Below, piece after piece: positions 25,042-35,333 of a DNA stretch of 64,000 nucleotides. The position numbers and the translations under genes are program-made. How positions within the stretch are numbered: the first letter of the stretch is position 1; each line of letters begins with the position of its first letter. Source of the DNA: JBBQFD01 sp038321575 (lineage in GTDB: Bacteria > Bacillota_I > Bacilli_A > RF39 > UBA660); NCBI GenBank assembly GCA_038321575.1, contig JBBQFD010000001.1, forward strand, positions 14,009-78,008. Reading direction: 5' to 3'. The notes below the pieces were generated by a model. It did no database searches. It was not told where the DNA came from and saw only the letters and a program-made list of their open reading frames with translations.

Positions 25042-25482
25042 ATGAAAGATGTTAAAACAATTGATGTTATATTAGAAGTTATTTTTGATGAAGAAAGATC
25101 TAAAATGGGTGGTAATTTCCACGTAATAAAAGTTACCCCATTTAATACAGATGGCATAGATATTCAATTACCAAATAAAAGTGGAGCTTTTATCTTGCCC
25201 AAAAGTTTTATTGTAAAAAAGATTGCCTTTGTTGGTCGAAATGAAGACGAAACCGTTATTACTAAAAAAGAAGCAGAAGCAATTAAACAAAAAAATCTTT
25301 TAAATAAAAAAATTGATGCAATTGTCAATAACCTTGATACAACAATCATGGAAATGGAAAAAGGTTATAAAACAATTGGTAAAAAGATAAACATTTTAAA
25401 AGAAGAACGTGCTAAACTTGAAGCTATTCAATCATTAACAAGTAAAATTACTGAGGGATCTAAAAAAACAATTAAAAAATAA
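25042..25482 (+). CDS. Uncharacterised protein with coiled-coil C-terminus
   Basis: This 146-residue protein is not recognised. Residues 1-75 look like a small beta-rich domain (IDVILEVIFDEERSK then GAFILPKSFIVKKIAF). Residues 80-135 are a lysine-rich helical coiled coil (EAEAIKQKNLLNKKIDAIV). There is no membrane segment. It has a good promoter, a GGAGG site and a terminator, and stands divergent from metK. Confidence 0.75.
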   Translation: MKDVKTIDVILEVIFDEERSKMGGNFHVIKVTPFNTDGIDIQLPNKSGAFILPKSFIVKKIAFVGRNEDETVITKKEAEAIKQKNLLNKKIDAIVNNLDTTIMEMEKGYKTIGKKINILKEERAKLEAIQSLTSKITEGSKKTIKK

Positions 25483-25505
25483 AAAACCTAGTGGTTTTTT
25501 TATTT
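25480..25505 (+). terminator. Intrinsic terminator
   Basis: AAAAACC-TAGT-GGTTTTT then T-rich, right after the TAA of the 25042 gene. Confidence 0.75.
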
Positions 25506-25549
25506 TGGTTAATTTAGGAGTATAATGTTATTAGGAATGAGGTAACGAT

Positions 25550-26290
25550 ATGAAAAAATTAATTATCCTTTTCTTAACCATTATGTTTATTACAACTGGT
25601 TGTACAAATACTAATTACAACGGCAAAGAAACCACTCTTTCTAAGATGTTTTTAGATAAAGGTTATACTATTAACATTTATAGATCAAGTGAAGAACTAA
25701 GTAGCAACGTTGAAGATTTTGGTAAATCATATATAAATATTAATTATAATATTCTAGCTGAATATACATCAACTGCTGCTTATAATATGAATGCCAATTA
25801 TAATATTAAAAAAGTTATTGTAAATAATGTACGCGTAATATCTACATCAAAAATGGGTACCGTTGGCGAACTTGCTATCTTGAAAAGATATTCTGGTTCA
25901 ACTGCCGATTCACACGTTGATGTCGTTGGTACTAGCGATAAATATGTTGAGAACATTGCCATACCCAATACATCAGGTTACCAAATCGGGATTATGGTTG
26001 AATTAAATAAAATAGCCCTTTATGATCAAAACAAATATACCAATATATCTTATGCTACTTCAACTGAACCTACTTTAGAAATGATATATGATAAACTTGG
26101 TATCGATTCTAGTACAGTTAGATTAAAAATAGGTTTTCGAATTGAATTACTGACGGTTGATAATATAACTTTATACAAAGACTATGAAATTACAGTCCCA
26201 CCAACTGGAGTTGATATTAAAAATGAAGAATTTCATTATGAATATTATCAAACTGATGTAAAAAAAATGGCACCATTTTTACAAAAATAA
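25550..26290 (+). CDS. Uncharacterised lipoprotein
   Basis: This 246-residue exported lipoprotein has a signal peptide MKKLIILFLTIMFITTGC with lipobox TTGC, so the mature chain starts with lipid-modified Cys18 on the outer face of the membrane. The rest is a beta-rich domain without known motifs (YININYNILAEYTSTAAYN, and a repeat of ANYNIKKVIVNNV style). An AATGAGG site precedes the ATG. It ends at a bidirectional terminator shared with pgi. The function is unknown. Confidence 0.85.
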   Translation: MKKLIILFLTIMFITTGCTNTNYNGKETTLSKMFLDKGYTINIYRSSEELSSNVEDFGKSYININYNILAEYTSTAAYNMNANYNIKKVIVNNVRVISTSKMGTVGELAILKRYSGSTADSHVDVVGTSDKYVENIAIPNTSGYQIGIMVELNKIALYDQNKYTNISYATSTEPTLEMIYDKLGIDSSTVRLKIGFRIELLTVDNITLYKDYEITVPPTGVDIKNEEFHYEYYQTDVKKMAPFLQK

Positions 26291-26305
26291 ATAATGCTAA
26301 TTTTA

Positions 26306-26334
26306 TAAAAAAAAGATACAATGTATCTTTTTTT
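26306..26334. terminator. Bidirectional terminator
   Basis: AAAAAAAGATACA-ATG-TATCTTTTTTT between convergent lipoprotein and pgi genes; it touches the pgi stop. Confidence 0.85.
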
Positions 26335-27529
26335 ATTCAGCTAATATCTTCTTCATTGTTTCTTTGTATTTTTCGACTCCTTCTTGATTGAAGGCATCAA
26401 CATCACTAAGATGACCATTAACCGCACAAGAAATCATAAAGAATTGAAGTATATATCCTAAATTAAAAGTTGTTAGTTTATCAACATTAATAATATTATT
26501 AATAACACCATCTTTAAAGTGGGCAATCGAGGTTGCTTTAGATGCAATATTATTTATTTCATTTAGACTCTTCTTATATTCATCAACTTCAATATCTTTT
26601 TCAACTTCTAAAATATTTATAACGGTTTCAAATAAAATATGACTACCGTCTTGAATAAATTGTCCCATCGAATGAAGATCTCTCGTATTTATAATCCCAA
26701 TTGGTAAAGTACCTTTACCATCTTTACCTAATGATTCTGAATATAATTGTTTTAACCATTCAGTAAGTGCATCTAATTTTGGTTCATAAGCAACAAAAGC
26801 TTCAACCATCGTTCCCTTTTTATAAAGAATATCTCTAATAATAGCATATTTAATTTGATTATTAACAGTCTTTTGTGATTCGATGGCACCATCTAATAAC
26901 TCTTCAATATTGATACCAGCTACTGCGATTGGTAATAAACCAACCGGTGTAAAGACTGAATATCTACCACCAATATCATTAGGAATATCAAATGTCTTAT
27001 AACCTTCAGCATTTGCTTTTCCATTACCACCCGTTAAAATAATACGTTCTTTTAACTCTTCACTTGAATATTTTTCTTTCATAATATCTAAAATAAGGTC
27101 AAATACAACTCTAGTTTCAAAAGTTGTTCCTGATTTAGATATGTAATTAACAATAATGTCTTTGTTTTTAATCAATTCTTTTAATTCAATCAAATATTCA
27201 CTTGATAGAGAAGTCCCCAGAAAATATATTTCTGGTTTTTTTTGTTCGTTATAGAAATATGGACTCAATGATTCAATTACTGCTAATGAACCTAAGTAAG
27301 AACCGCCAATTCCTACTACTAAAAATGCATCACAGTTGTTTTTAATCTGTAAACTAGTCTTTTTAATCTCATCAATCAGTTCTTGCTTTTTTAGATTTTT
27401 AGGATAAGCCCAACCCATCATATTTTGATGAGTTTTAAAATAATTACTTAATTCTTTGATTTTTGGATCATAGGTCGCAATCTCTTCATCAGTAATATCA
27501 CTATAGGTTTTAAAATCAAAACTTATCAT
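26333..27529 (-). CDS. pgi: Glucose-6-phosphate isomerase
   Basis: Interconverts glucose-6-phosphate and fructose-6-phosphate in glycolysis/gluconeogenesis. It is 398 residues, somewhat shorter than most bacterial Pgi (about 450). Motifs include VVGIGGSYLGSLA near residue 72, ISKSGTTFET near residue 130, GGRYSVFTPVGLLP near residue 187 and the C-terminal SHILFETVINI. It overlaps the 3' end of the giant glucan synthase gene by ATGA, so the two are translationally coupled, an unusual pairing that links it to beta-glucan metabolism. Confidence 0.95.
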   Translation of the reverse strand: MISFDFKTYSDITDEEIATYDPKIKELSNYFKTHQNMMGWAYPKNLKKQELIDEIKKTSLQIKNNCDAFLVVGIGGSYLGSLAVIESLSPYFYNEQKKPEIYFLGTSLSSEYLIELKELIKNKDIIVNYISKSGTTFETRVVFDLILDIMKEKYSSEELKERIILTGGNGKANAEGYKTFDIPNDIGGRYSVFTPVGLLPIAVAGINIEELLDGAIESQKTVNNQIKYAIIRDILYKKGTMVEAFVAYEPKLDALTEWLKQLYSESLGKDGKGTLPIGIINTRDLHSMGQFIQDGSHILFETVINILEVEKDIEVDEYKKSLNEINNIASKATSIAHFKDGVINNIINVDKLTTFNLGYILQFFMISCAVNGHLSDVDAFNQEGVEKYKETMKKILAE

Positions 27530-30500
27530 TCTTTACCTCCCATATTTACTATTATTATATGTTTTTTCTTATCATCAATCAAGTTTATAAGATTATCTTT
27601 AACTTTTTTTTCATCAATCATTATACTACTTACACCTTCAGATACATGGTCTTTATTATTTACTTTAATATCATAAATAGTATTAAGATACTTATAAGTA
27701 AACTCAAAATTTAACCATGTTGAATCAATATGAGGATTGATTGTTAAAGTATTACCTGTTTTTTCTAAACCAATAATTTTTTCGATACCTATTTTATAAG
27801 CCCAACTAGCCGAACCGGTATACCAAGTCCAACCACCGCGACCAGCGTAATTATTTTTTGAATAAATATCGGCTGCAATAACATACGGTTCAGTTTTATA
27901 TTTTAAAACATCTATTGCATTAGTAGTACGATTAATTGGATTAATCATTTTTAAATAGCCGTATGCTTTATTTATTTCACCAATCTTAATTAATGACATA
28001 ATATACCATAAGGTTGCATGGGTATATTGAGCTCCATTTTCTCTAACTCCCGGTAGGTAATCACTTATATAACCAGGGTCATTTTTTTCTTCAAAGAAAG
28101 CGGGGCTTAATAATTTAATTAAATGATTATCGTTGTCAACTAATCTATTGTCGATTTCTTTAATTAATGGTTTTATATTACGTGGATCAATAACATTGCT
28201 TAAAATACTCCATGATTGTGATAATAAATCTATTTGGCATGAAGCATTATTCTTAGAACCAAGGGTGTCACCATTATCAAAGAAAGCTCTTAGATACCAA
28301 CTACCATCCCAAGCATTAGCATTAATTGATTTTTTTAATTCAATAGCTGATTCATGACACGTTTTAATAAAATCAACATCTTCTTTAGGGGCAATTTCTT
28401 CTATCTTATTTAAAAGATCATATAAGAAAAATCCTACCCAAACACTCTCTCCGATACCTTTATTACCAACTTTATTCATACCATCATTCCAGTCACCACT
28501 ACCCATCAAAGGTAGGCCGTTGGTCCCTAGTTGATTTAACGCTTTAGTAATTGATAATTTTAAATGATAGTAAAGTGTTTCTTGAGTTGCACTATATGAA
28601 TAATTAATGCCTTTTTCGTCTTGTTGTTCACCTAAGTGTTCACCTTCAACAAAAACTACTTTTTCATCTAAAATGGTGTAATTATTAGTTACTTTTAAAT
28701 ATTCATATGTTACATATAATAGCCATAAATAATCATCAGAGAACTTAGTGCGTGCCCCTAACGATAATTCTTCATGCCACCAATGTAGAACATCTCCTTC
28801 AATGAATTGGTGTTTGGCATGTTTTAAGATTTGATCTCTGGTAAAAGTTGGATTACTATATATTAAACTCATTGAGTCTTGTAATTGATCTCTAAAACCA
28901 ATTGCGCCACCAACTTGATAGAAAGCTGATTTAGCATATAATCTTGATGCATAAACTTGATATAAATACCAACCGTTCATCATATAATCAAATGATTTAT
29001 CAGGTGTCTTTATAACAATGTTTGATAGTTTTTCTTTCCAGTATTCAACTACTTCAATAAATTCATTAGCGATAAACTCTTTAGTTTGATACTTGTTAAT
29101 AATATCTTCGGTGTTATTAGCACAACCAAGCATAAATGATAATTCTTTACTTTCATCTTTAAATAGATCAATACTAATCGAGATTGTTTTTGTTGAGACA
29201 TCATTTAAATCATATTTTACAATCTTTTCGCTTGATGACATAAATACTTTTTCATTTCTAAAGACTTTATTATAAACATTTTGCATAATCAAACTATTTT
29301 GTGTAACATCAAAATCAACTAAAATATGAGAGTTAGTTTGTTCTTCCGTTTCACCTAAAACCGGTTTAATAACAAAGTCGATATCTAATTTAATTTTAGT
29401 ACTCTTCTTATTGTTAATTTTTATGTCATAAAGTTTTAGATTATCACTTCTGGGGACAAATACTTTTATTTCCATATCATAATCTTCAGTATTAGCAATA
29501 AAAATCGAATACCCAAATCCGTGTTTTACTAGACTTGGAATAAACTTTTGTTTATTAATATAAATAGCTTCACTAGCAGGATCACCTACTGCATCATTGC
29601 TCCATGATGTTAATTTAAACTGACGACTATTGTATGCATAAGTAAATCCACCTAGATTGTTAGTTATAACGGTTCCGAAAGTCTCATTAGCAATTATATT
29701 TGACCATGGCGCTGGTGTATCATTATTAAAAACGTGATACTCACTACCATTTTTACTAAACCCACCATATTGATTGTCAAAATCAATCTTTGGAGATTTA
29801 GTTTCTAACAACGTTATTAAATTAGAAGTTTTGCTTACTTCTAATTTAATTGGTTCTAAAAGATCTAAATCAAATATTTGTTGATTTAATGACTTATGAA
29901 TTGAAGCATCAAAATATATTTTAGTAATTGTTTTAAACAACACTAATTCTTCATTACTCAATTCTGATATTGTATATACATTCCCTGGTGAGTTTTCAAA
30001 ATAATTTAAATTATTAATACGATACATCAAATTATTAATGTATTTAGCAACTAATTCTTTTTTACCATCAACTTCATTATTTATAATAACCACATCTAAA
30101 TAAATAGCGCGGCTCTTATAAAACTCATAAGCTTGTAAGATTTCTTTTATAAAACCTGAATCCTCAGCATTATCAATATTAACTAAGATTAATGGTAAAT
30201 CACCAGATACTCCAAACTTCCATAAATTATCTTGCGATAAATTATTAATATGTAAGATTTCATGACGTTTTATGCTAATTGGTAGTGTTTGATAAATGTA
30301 CTTAAGCATAGTGTTATATGACATTAACTCACGACCATTTAAACCAGCATAGTGATTGCGCATATTATTTAATATAGTTGCCATTTCAAACGCAACATCA
30401 ACTATTTTCTTATTATTATAAGTGTTAACTATTTCATCAATTTGTTCTCTTGACTTGCCGAAACCAACTAATAAGTAAATTATCTTTTTACTATTAGCTT

Positions 30501-33500
30501 TAATTTTAATATTCTTACGAATACTCATGATCGGATCAATCAAGTCATCAATATCACATGACAAACGTTCACTATTACATATTTTAAAAGGATTCGCCGT
30601 AGTATTGTTACGACCAATGAAATTAGCGCGTGATGTTTCAAATTCAAAATTGATACTATCTTCACCATCAATAAACATACGATTAACCACAAAATACTTA
30701 GTATTTTCTTTAGTGCGTGAACTTCTCTTAAAGATTAATGATGATGTTTTCTCATCTATTTCACTAGCAATTGTTAAACTGTTAAAAGCACGATGTGCAA
30801 TATCTTCTTCATTACGAGCCATAATAATTTCAGAATAAGACGTTACTTCTAAATTAATATCATCATTACTAGTATTTTCAAAAGTAATTTTACGTATTTC
30901 CGCATTATGTTCCTTGGTAACCATGATTTCCGTATTAGTAATTATATCTTCATCTTCTCTTGTATACTTGATTCGATCACTAGCAAAAACCACACGATAT
31001 TTATCAGGTGCTTTCTTTGCTGGTAAATACGTATTGGTCCAAAAATTATTAGTTTTAAGATTTTTAATATATATAAACACTCCGTAATTCTCATCCGTTA
31101 CATTGCGGTAACGATTAATAAATAAATTTTTATATTTACTAAAACCTATACCGCGATCATTGATGAAAGTAGAGTAAAAACCATTAGATAAAACTCCCAC
31201 ACTAGGCATTGGCATAATACCAGTTTGTTCTCTAACGTCAGTATCTTGAATATCTCGTTTATAAGAATATTTCTTATAACGTTCTATTTTTAGATCAATA
31301 TATGGTCTAATTTGAACTTTTTCTTTTAATAATAATTCAATTGCTTTAATGTTTTTATCAGCATGAAAATATTCTTGAATAATATTTTCGTGAAAATAAT
31401 TAGCGATACTAGATAGTATCATCCCTTGATGATGTGAATAATAAGCTTTAACAACAACTTTATCTTCATTGTCATAAGCTTCATATAAACCATATTTACC
31501 ATACATATCTAATTTTTTAAGTTTCTTAATATTTTCATATACACCATTTGGATATCTACCCAAAGCCATTAATGATCCATATGGAGCAATAACAATTAAC
31601 GGGGTTTCACTATCTTGGAACTTTAAATGTGGGACCCCAAAAGCTTTATATTTATAATTTTGTGAGTCATCTAATTCATTATAAGCTGATTCAGTTATAC
31701 CCCATGGTAATTTGGGATCAGCTTCACGCATAAATTCTTTTTGAGCATAATACGCAAATAAATAAGTTTCATCTAATAAAGTGTGCTTATATGTTTTCAT
31801 AAATATTAATGGCATATAATATTCAAACATTGTTCCAGTCCATGAAACAACACCTTTATATAGTTTATATTTAGTTAACGTCTTATCTAAGCAAAACCAA
31901 TGTTTAAAAGGTACATCCCCTTTAGCAATAGCAATAAAACTAGAAAGGCGTGACTCTGATAAGAAATTATTATAATGATATGGAACTAATTTACCTTCAT
32001 TAATCGTATAACCAACACTAAAGACATCAAGATCATGATTATATAACTTAGAGAAATCAGTAGCAGCAATTAATTTATTAACACGATATTCTAAAACTTT
32101 ATAATGAGTTAAGTGTTCTAAGAATCCTTTTAAGACATATAACGATGAAACAAAATTACCACTATCAGCAGTTGATATAAAGAATGGTGGTATTGCTTTC
32201 ATTTCATAAATATTATACCAATTATATAAATGACCATTCCATTTAGCTAAACCCTCAACACTCTTTAAAATATTAGCTAATAAATCGATTGCGACAGTTT
32301 CGTTAATAATTTTTAATTCATAAGCTGAAATAACACTGGTTATCGATAAACCAACATTAGTTGGCGAAGTACGATAATCTATCTTTTCTTCACGATTTGA
32401 TTGAAAATTATCTGGCATCAAATAATTAAATTCTCTTGTTAAATAGTCCTCAAAGAAACTCCAAGTTCTGATAGCAATATCTCTAATTTCACCTTTAGCT
32501 TTGCCACTCAACGGTTGTGATTCATACTTAATATCAAGACTTATAAAGAACATTAAGAATGGCGCAAATATCCATATCGAAGCCAAGAAGTATGCTACAT
32601 AAATATAATCTTGTTTAAAATAGTATGCAAGCCATATTATTAATAATGTAAATAAATAATTAGCTTTAAAATTATTAATATAAGTTAACAGATTATTTTT
32701 AGAACGCTTTTCCACTTCTTCCGAAGTAATCCAATTTAGTAAATTCTTTTTACTTATTAGCATGCGATAAACTGATTTAATAATCGCATCTAAATATAAA
32801 CAAGTTTCATATGGCAATAGAGCTAAAATAATAAATGATTTTATAACTACTGCAAATATACCAGTAATTAAATTCAAATAATACTTTAAAAATATATCAT
32901 ATTTTTGTTTTGAAAATATCTTAGCAAATAAATAAAAGAAGATTGGGGTCGCTATTATAATCATAACTATAACCAAAGATATTGTTGGATTAAGTTTACT
33001 AATAGTAAATCCATATATGATTAATAACAGCAATGCTAAACTCTTTAAACTTCTAACTAAATTATCAAATATTTTCCACTTTTCAATTAAATTGATCGGA
33101 TTTTTAACAACTTCGTTCTTTTTATTTCTTACTTTGTTTTTAAGCCAACTAATAATTTGCCAGTCACCTCTGGTCCAACGATGATGTCGACCAGCATCAT
33201 TTAAGTATTTAGATGGGAATCCATCAAAGAATTCAACATCACTAACAAATCCACAACGTAAGTAATTTCCCTCTAACAAATCGTGGCTTAAAATAAGATT
33301 ATCAGGGAAGTTATTATTGATTATTTCATCAAAAATCTCTAAATCATATATTCCTTTGCCAACAAAACTACCTTCATTAAAAACATCTTGATATAAATCA
33401 AAACTCTTGGTCGTATATATATCTAAACCTCCAAGACCTGCGAATAACTGTGTATATTGTGACTTATCAGTCGCTTCTAATTCAATACTAATTCGTGGTT

Positions 33501-35232
33501 GCATAATTGCATAACCAGCAATAACCTTCTTGCGGTCTTTTGATAAAACTGGTTTGTTCATTGGGTGAATCATTGCCCCAATTAATTTTAAAGCAGTATT
33601 CAAAAGCAGTTTAGTATCTGCATCTAAAGTTATAACATATTTTATTTTAGTTTTAAAATCTTTAAAAGTATGATAATTAAAATATAAATCTTGATCTTCT
33701 TTATTTAATTTGTGTAATAATAATTGATTAAAATGTAATAAAGCTCCTCTTTTTCTTTCATAACCTAAATAAGAAGCCTCACTTTCATTATAAAAGCGAT
33801 TACGATACGCAAAATTAAATACCTTACTACCATATTTTTCGTTAAGTTGATTAACTTTCTTAATGCCAGCATCGATAACTATTTGATCCATAGCAACATT
33901 TTCTGTTGTCTCGCTAGTTACATCACCAAGCAAAGTAAAGTATAAATTAGTTGTACGGTTTGATAAATAATATAACTCTAAATTATCAAACATTTGGTTA
34001 ACTTTGTTAGCGCTATTTAAAATAGTTGGAATAACTACCATCGTACTATATTCAGCCGGAAAACTTTCTTCAACTTTGATTTTAAATAGACTTTTCGTAT
34101 TTACTGTTTTTAATAGTATTTGGTTTACTATATCAATAACATATCCTAATGACGGAATAAGTAAAAGCAGGAACCCCGTTATTCCAAAAAAGTATGAACC
34201 TATAAACGACAAAATCAATGTTAATGCAAACACGGTTGTAATATACACAACAGTTCTTGTTTTATAATCTTTTTCTTCAAATAAATAAAATCCGATATGT
34301 TTTTCGTTATTGTCAGCAACTTTTACTAAGTTCTTAATGTATTGATACTCATTAATTTTATTATTTTTAACTGTTTTCTTAATTTGATTACGATATTCTG
34401 CTTTCGAACTTTCATACATCGAATCATATATATTAACTTTCTCATTAATTAATGCTTTTTCTGTATAACTAACACTAGAATATAGTAATTCCATCTTAAC
34501 TTTAATCATTTTTTTAAGTGATTCAAACAAATTAACCATTAATAAATTCTCGTTTAATTTTTCTTCGTGTTGTTCTTTAATAATATCCTTTAATGACATA
34601 CTATTTTTAATTAATAATTCATTTAATTTTTTAAAGACTGATTCTGAAATAGAATCAAGTTCACTTAATTTATAGTTTAATTCTTCAATATAATAATGAT
34701 TATCTAAAATCGAATTATTGATTTTTATATAATCATATATATTACGATTTTTCTTTTGATATTGATTTTTTTCGATTATTTTAAAAGCACGATCAATACT
34801 ATGTGTTTCATCAAGTTTGTTGTTTAATTTCATTGCTAGTTTCTTAAGCTCATTAATTATGATAATTCTGAGAACAATATTTATATAATCAAATTCATCA
34901 TAAGAAAAATAATCTTTATTTGCCTCTTGGTAATTATTAATTTGTTCAAATACTATCGCCAAACTAAATTTGAAATTTTGTTGCACTAAAAAACTATAGA
35001 GTAATTCCCTTATTTGTTTCTTTCGACTATTTTTAATTTTTAAGATACTTTTCTTTTTTAAACTACCTTCAATTTGAATTTGTTGTTCACTTATTAAATA
35101 GTAGTTATCAATAATCCATTCATTAATACTACCAACGCTTTGGTTTTGCTTTGTATATGAGACTAATTTTTTATAATACACCGTTATATAATGAATATCC
35201 AAATTTAATTTTTTTAATACGATATTATTCAT
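27526..35232 (-). CDS. Cyclic beta-1,2-glucan synthase homologue (NdvB/ChvB type)
   Basis: A giant 2568-residue membrane enzyme. The N-terminal ~320 residues are helical and soluble. Membrane helices lie at about 328-372, 730-770, 783-807 and 858-898. Between them is a GT84-type glycosyltransferase with acidic motif LDADTKLL (~536) and the acceptor-site motif HHRWTRGDWQ (~683). Then comes a glycoamylase-like/cyclisation domain (~950-1370, with NELDDSQNYKYK). The C-terminal half is a GH94 phosphorylase-like module with GSGDWNDGM and GGRGGWTWYTGSASW near the end. Known homologues build cyclic beta-1,2-glucan from UDP-glucose and trim it with the GH94 part. It is shorter than the usual ~2800 residues. 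It overlaps pgi by 4 nt and is divergent from a phosphohexomutase. Confidence 0.88.
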   Translation of the reverse strand: MNNIVLKKLNLDIHYITVYYKKLVSYTKQNQSVGSINEWIIDNYYLISEQQIQIEGSLKKKSILKIKNSRKKQIRELLYSFLVQQNFKFSLAIVFEQINNYQEANKDYFSYDEFDYINIVLRIIIINELKKLAMKLNNKLDETHSIDRAFKIIEKNQYQKKNRNIYDYIKINNSILDNHYYIEELNYKLSELDSISESVFKKLNELLIKNSMSLKDIIKEQHEEKLNENLLMVNLFESLKKMIKVKMELLYSSVSYTEKALINEKVNIYDSMYESSKAEYRNQIKKTVKNNKINEYQYIKNLVKVADNNEKHIGFYLFEEKDYKTRTVVYITTVFALTLILSFIGSYFFGITGFLLLLIPSLGYVIDIVNQILLKTVNTKSLFKIKVEESFPAEYSTMVVIPTILNSANKVNQMFDNLELYYLSNRTTNLYFTLLGDVTSETTENVAMDQIVIDAGIKKVNQLNEKYGSKVFNFAYRNRFYNESEASYLGYERKRGALLHFNQLLLHKLNKEDQDLYFNYHTFKDFKTKIKYVITLDADTKLLLNTALKLIGAMIHPMNKPVLSKDRKKVIAGYAIMQPRISIELEATDKSQYTQLFAGLGGLDIYTTKSFDLYQDVFNEGSFVGKGIYDLEIFDEIINNNFPDNLILSHDLLEGNYLRCGFVSDVEFFDGFPSKYLNDAGRHHRWTRGDWQIISWLKNKVRNKKNEVVKNPINLIEKWKIFDNLVRSLKSLALLLLIIYGFTISKLNPTISLVIVMIIIATPIFFYLFAKIFSKQKYDIFLKYYLNLITGIFAVVIKSFIILALLPYETCLYLDAIIKSVYRMLISKKNLLNWITSEEVEKRSKNNLLTYINNFKANYLFTLLIIWLAYYFKQDYIYVAYFLASIWIFAPFLMFFISLDIKYESQPLSGKAKGEIRDIAIRTWSFFEDYLTREFNYLMPDNFQSNREEKIDYRTSPTNVGLSITSVISAYELKIINETVAIDLLANILKSVEGLAKWNGHLYNWYNIYEMKAIPPFFISTADSGNFVSSLYVLKGFLEHLTHYKVLEYRVNKLIAATDFSKLYNHDLDVFSVGYTINEGKLVPYHYNNFLSESRLSSFIAIAKGDVPFKHWFCLDKTLTKYKLYKGVVSWTGTMFEYYMPLIFMKTYKHTLLDETYLFAYYAQKEFMREADPKLPWGITESAYNELDDSQNYKYKAFGVPHLKFQDSETPLIVIAPYGSLMALGRYPNGVYENIKKLKKLDMYGKYGLYEAYDNEDKVVVKAYYSHHQGMILSSIANYFHENIIQEYFHADKNIKAIELLLKEKVQIRPYIDLKIERYKKYSYKRDIQDTDVREQTGIMPMPSVGVLSNGFYSTFINDRGIGFSKYKNLFINRYRNVTDENYGVFIYIKNLKTNNFWTNTYLPAKKAPDKYRVVFASDRIKYTREDEDIITNTEIMVTKEHNAEIRKITFENTSNDDINLEVTSYSEIIMARNEEDIAHRAFNSLTIASEIDEKTSSLIFKRSSRTKENTKYFVVNRMFIDGEDSINFEFETSRANFIGRNNTTANPFKICNSERLSCDIDDLIDPIMSIRKNIKIKANSKKIIYLLVGFGKSREQIDEIVNTYNNKKIVDVAFEMATILNNMRNHYAGLNGRELMSYNTMLKYIYQTLPISIKRHEILHINNLSQDNLWKFGVSGDLPLILVNIDNAEDSGFIKEILQAYEFYKSRAIYLDVVIINNEVDGKKELVAKYINNLMYRINNLNYFENSPGNVYTISELSNEELVLFKTITKIYFDASIHKSLNQQIFDLDLLEPIKLEVSKTSNLITLLETKSPKIDFDNQYGGFSKNGSEYHVFNNDTPAPWSNIIANETFGTVITNNLGGFTYAYNSRQFKLTSWSNDAVGDPASEAIYINKQKFIPSLVKHGFGYSIFIANTEDYDMEIKVFVPRSDNLKLYDIKINNKKSTKIKLDIDFVIKPVLGETEEQTNSHILVDFDVTQNSLIMQNVYNKVFRNEKVFMSSSEKIVKYDLNDVSTKTISISIDLFKDESKELSFMLGCANNTEDIINKYQTKEFIANEFIEVVEYWKEKLSNIVIKTPDKSFDYMMNGWYLYQVYASRLYAKSAFYQVGGAIGFRDQLQDSMSLIYSNPTFTRDQILKHAKHQFIEGDVLHWWHEELSLGARTKFSDDYLWLLYVTYEYLKVTNNYTILDEKVVFVEGEHLGEQQDEKGINYSYSATQETLYYHLKLSITKALNQLGTNGLPLMGSGDWNDGMNKVGNKGIGESVWVGFFLYDLLNKIEEIAPKEDVDFIKTCHESAIELKKSINANAWDGSWYLRAFFDNGDTLGSKNNASCQIDLLSQSWSILSNVIDPRNIKPLIKEIDNRLVDNDNHLIKLLSPAFFEEKNDPGYISDYLPGVRENGAQYTHATLWYIMSLIKIGEINKAYGYLKMINPINRTTNAIDVLKYKTEPYVIAADIYSKNNYAGRGGWTWYTGSASWAYKIGIEKIIGLEKTGNTLTINPHIDSTWLNFEFTYKYLNTIYDIKVNNKDHVSEGVSSIMIDEKKVKDNLINLIDDKKKHIIIVNMGGKE

Positions 35233-35333
35233 CTTAAGCCTCCTATATTAACTATATTAATTATAACATATAACACCAATTAACAAATATATATTTATAT
35301 TCGATAATTTGTTATAATATAATTGGTGATAAA

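Noticed and set aside
27526..35232. Several plus-strand ORFs of 60-103 codons
   Set aside because: All are opposite-strand shadows of the glucan synthase gene with no start signals.
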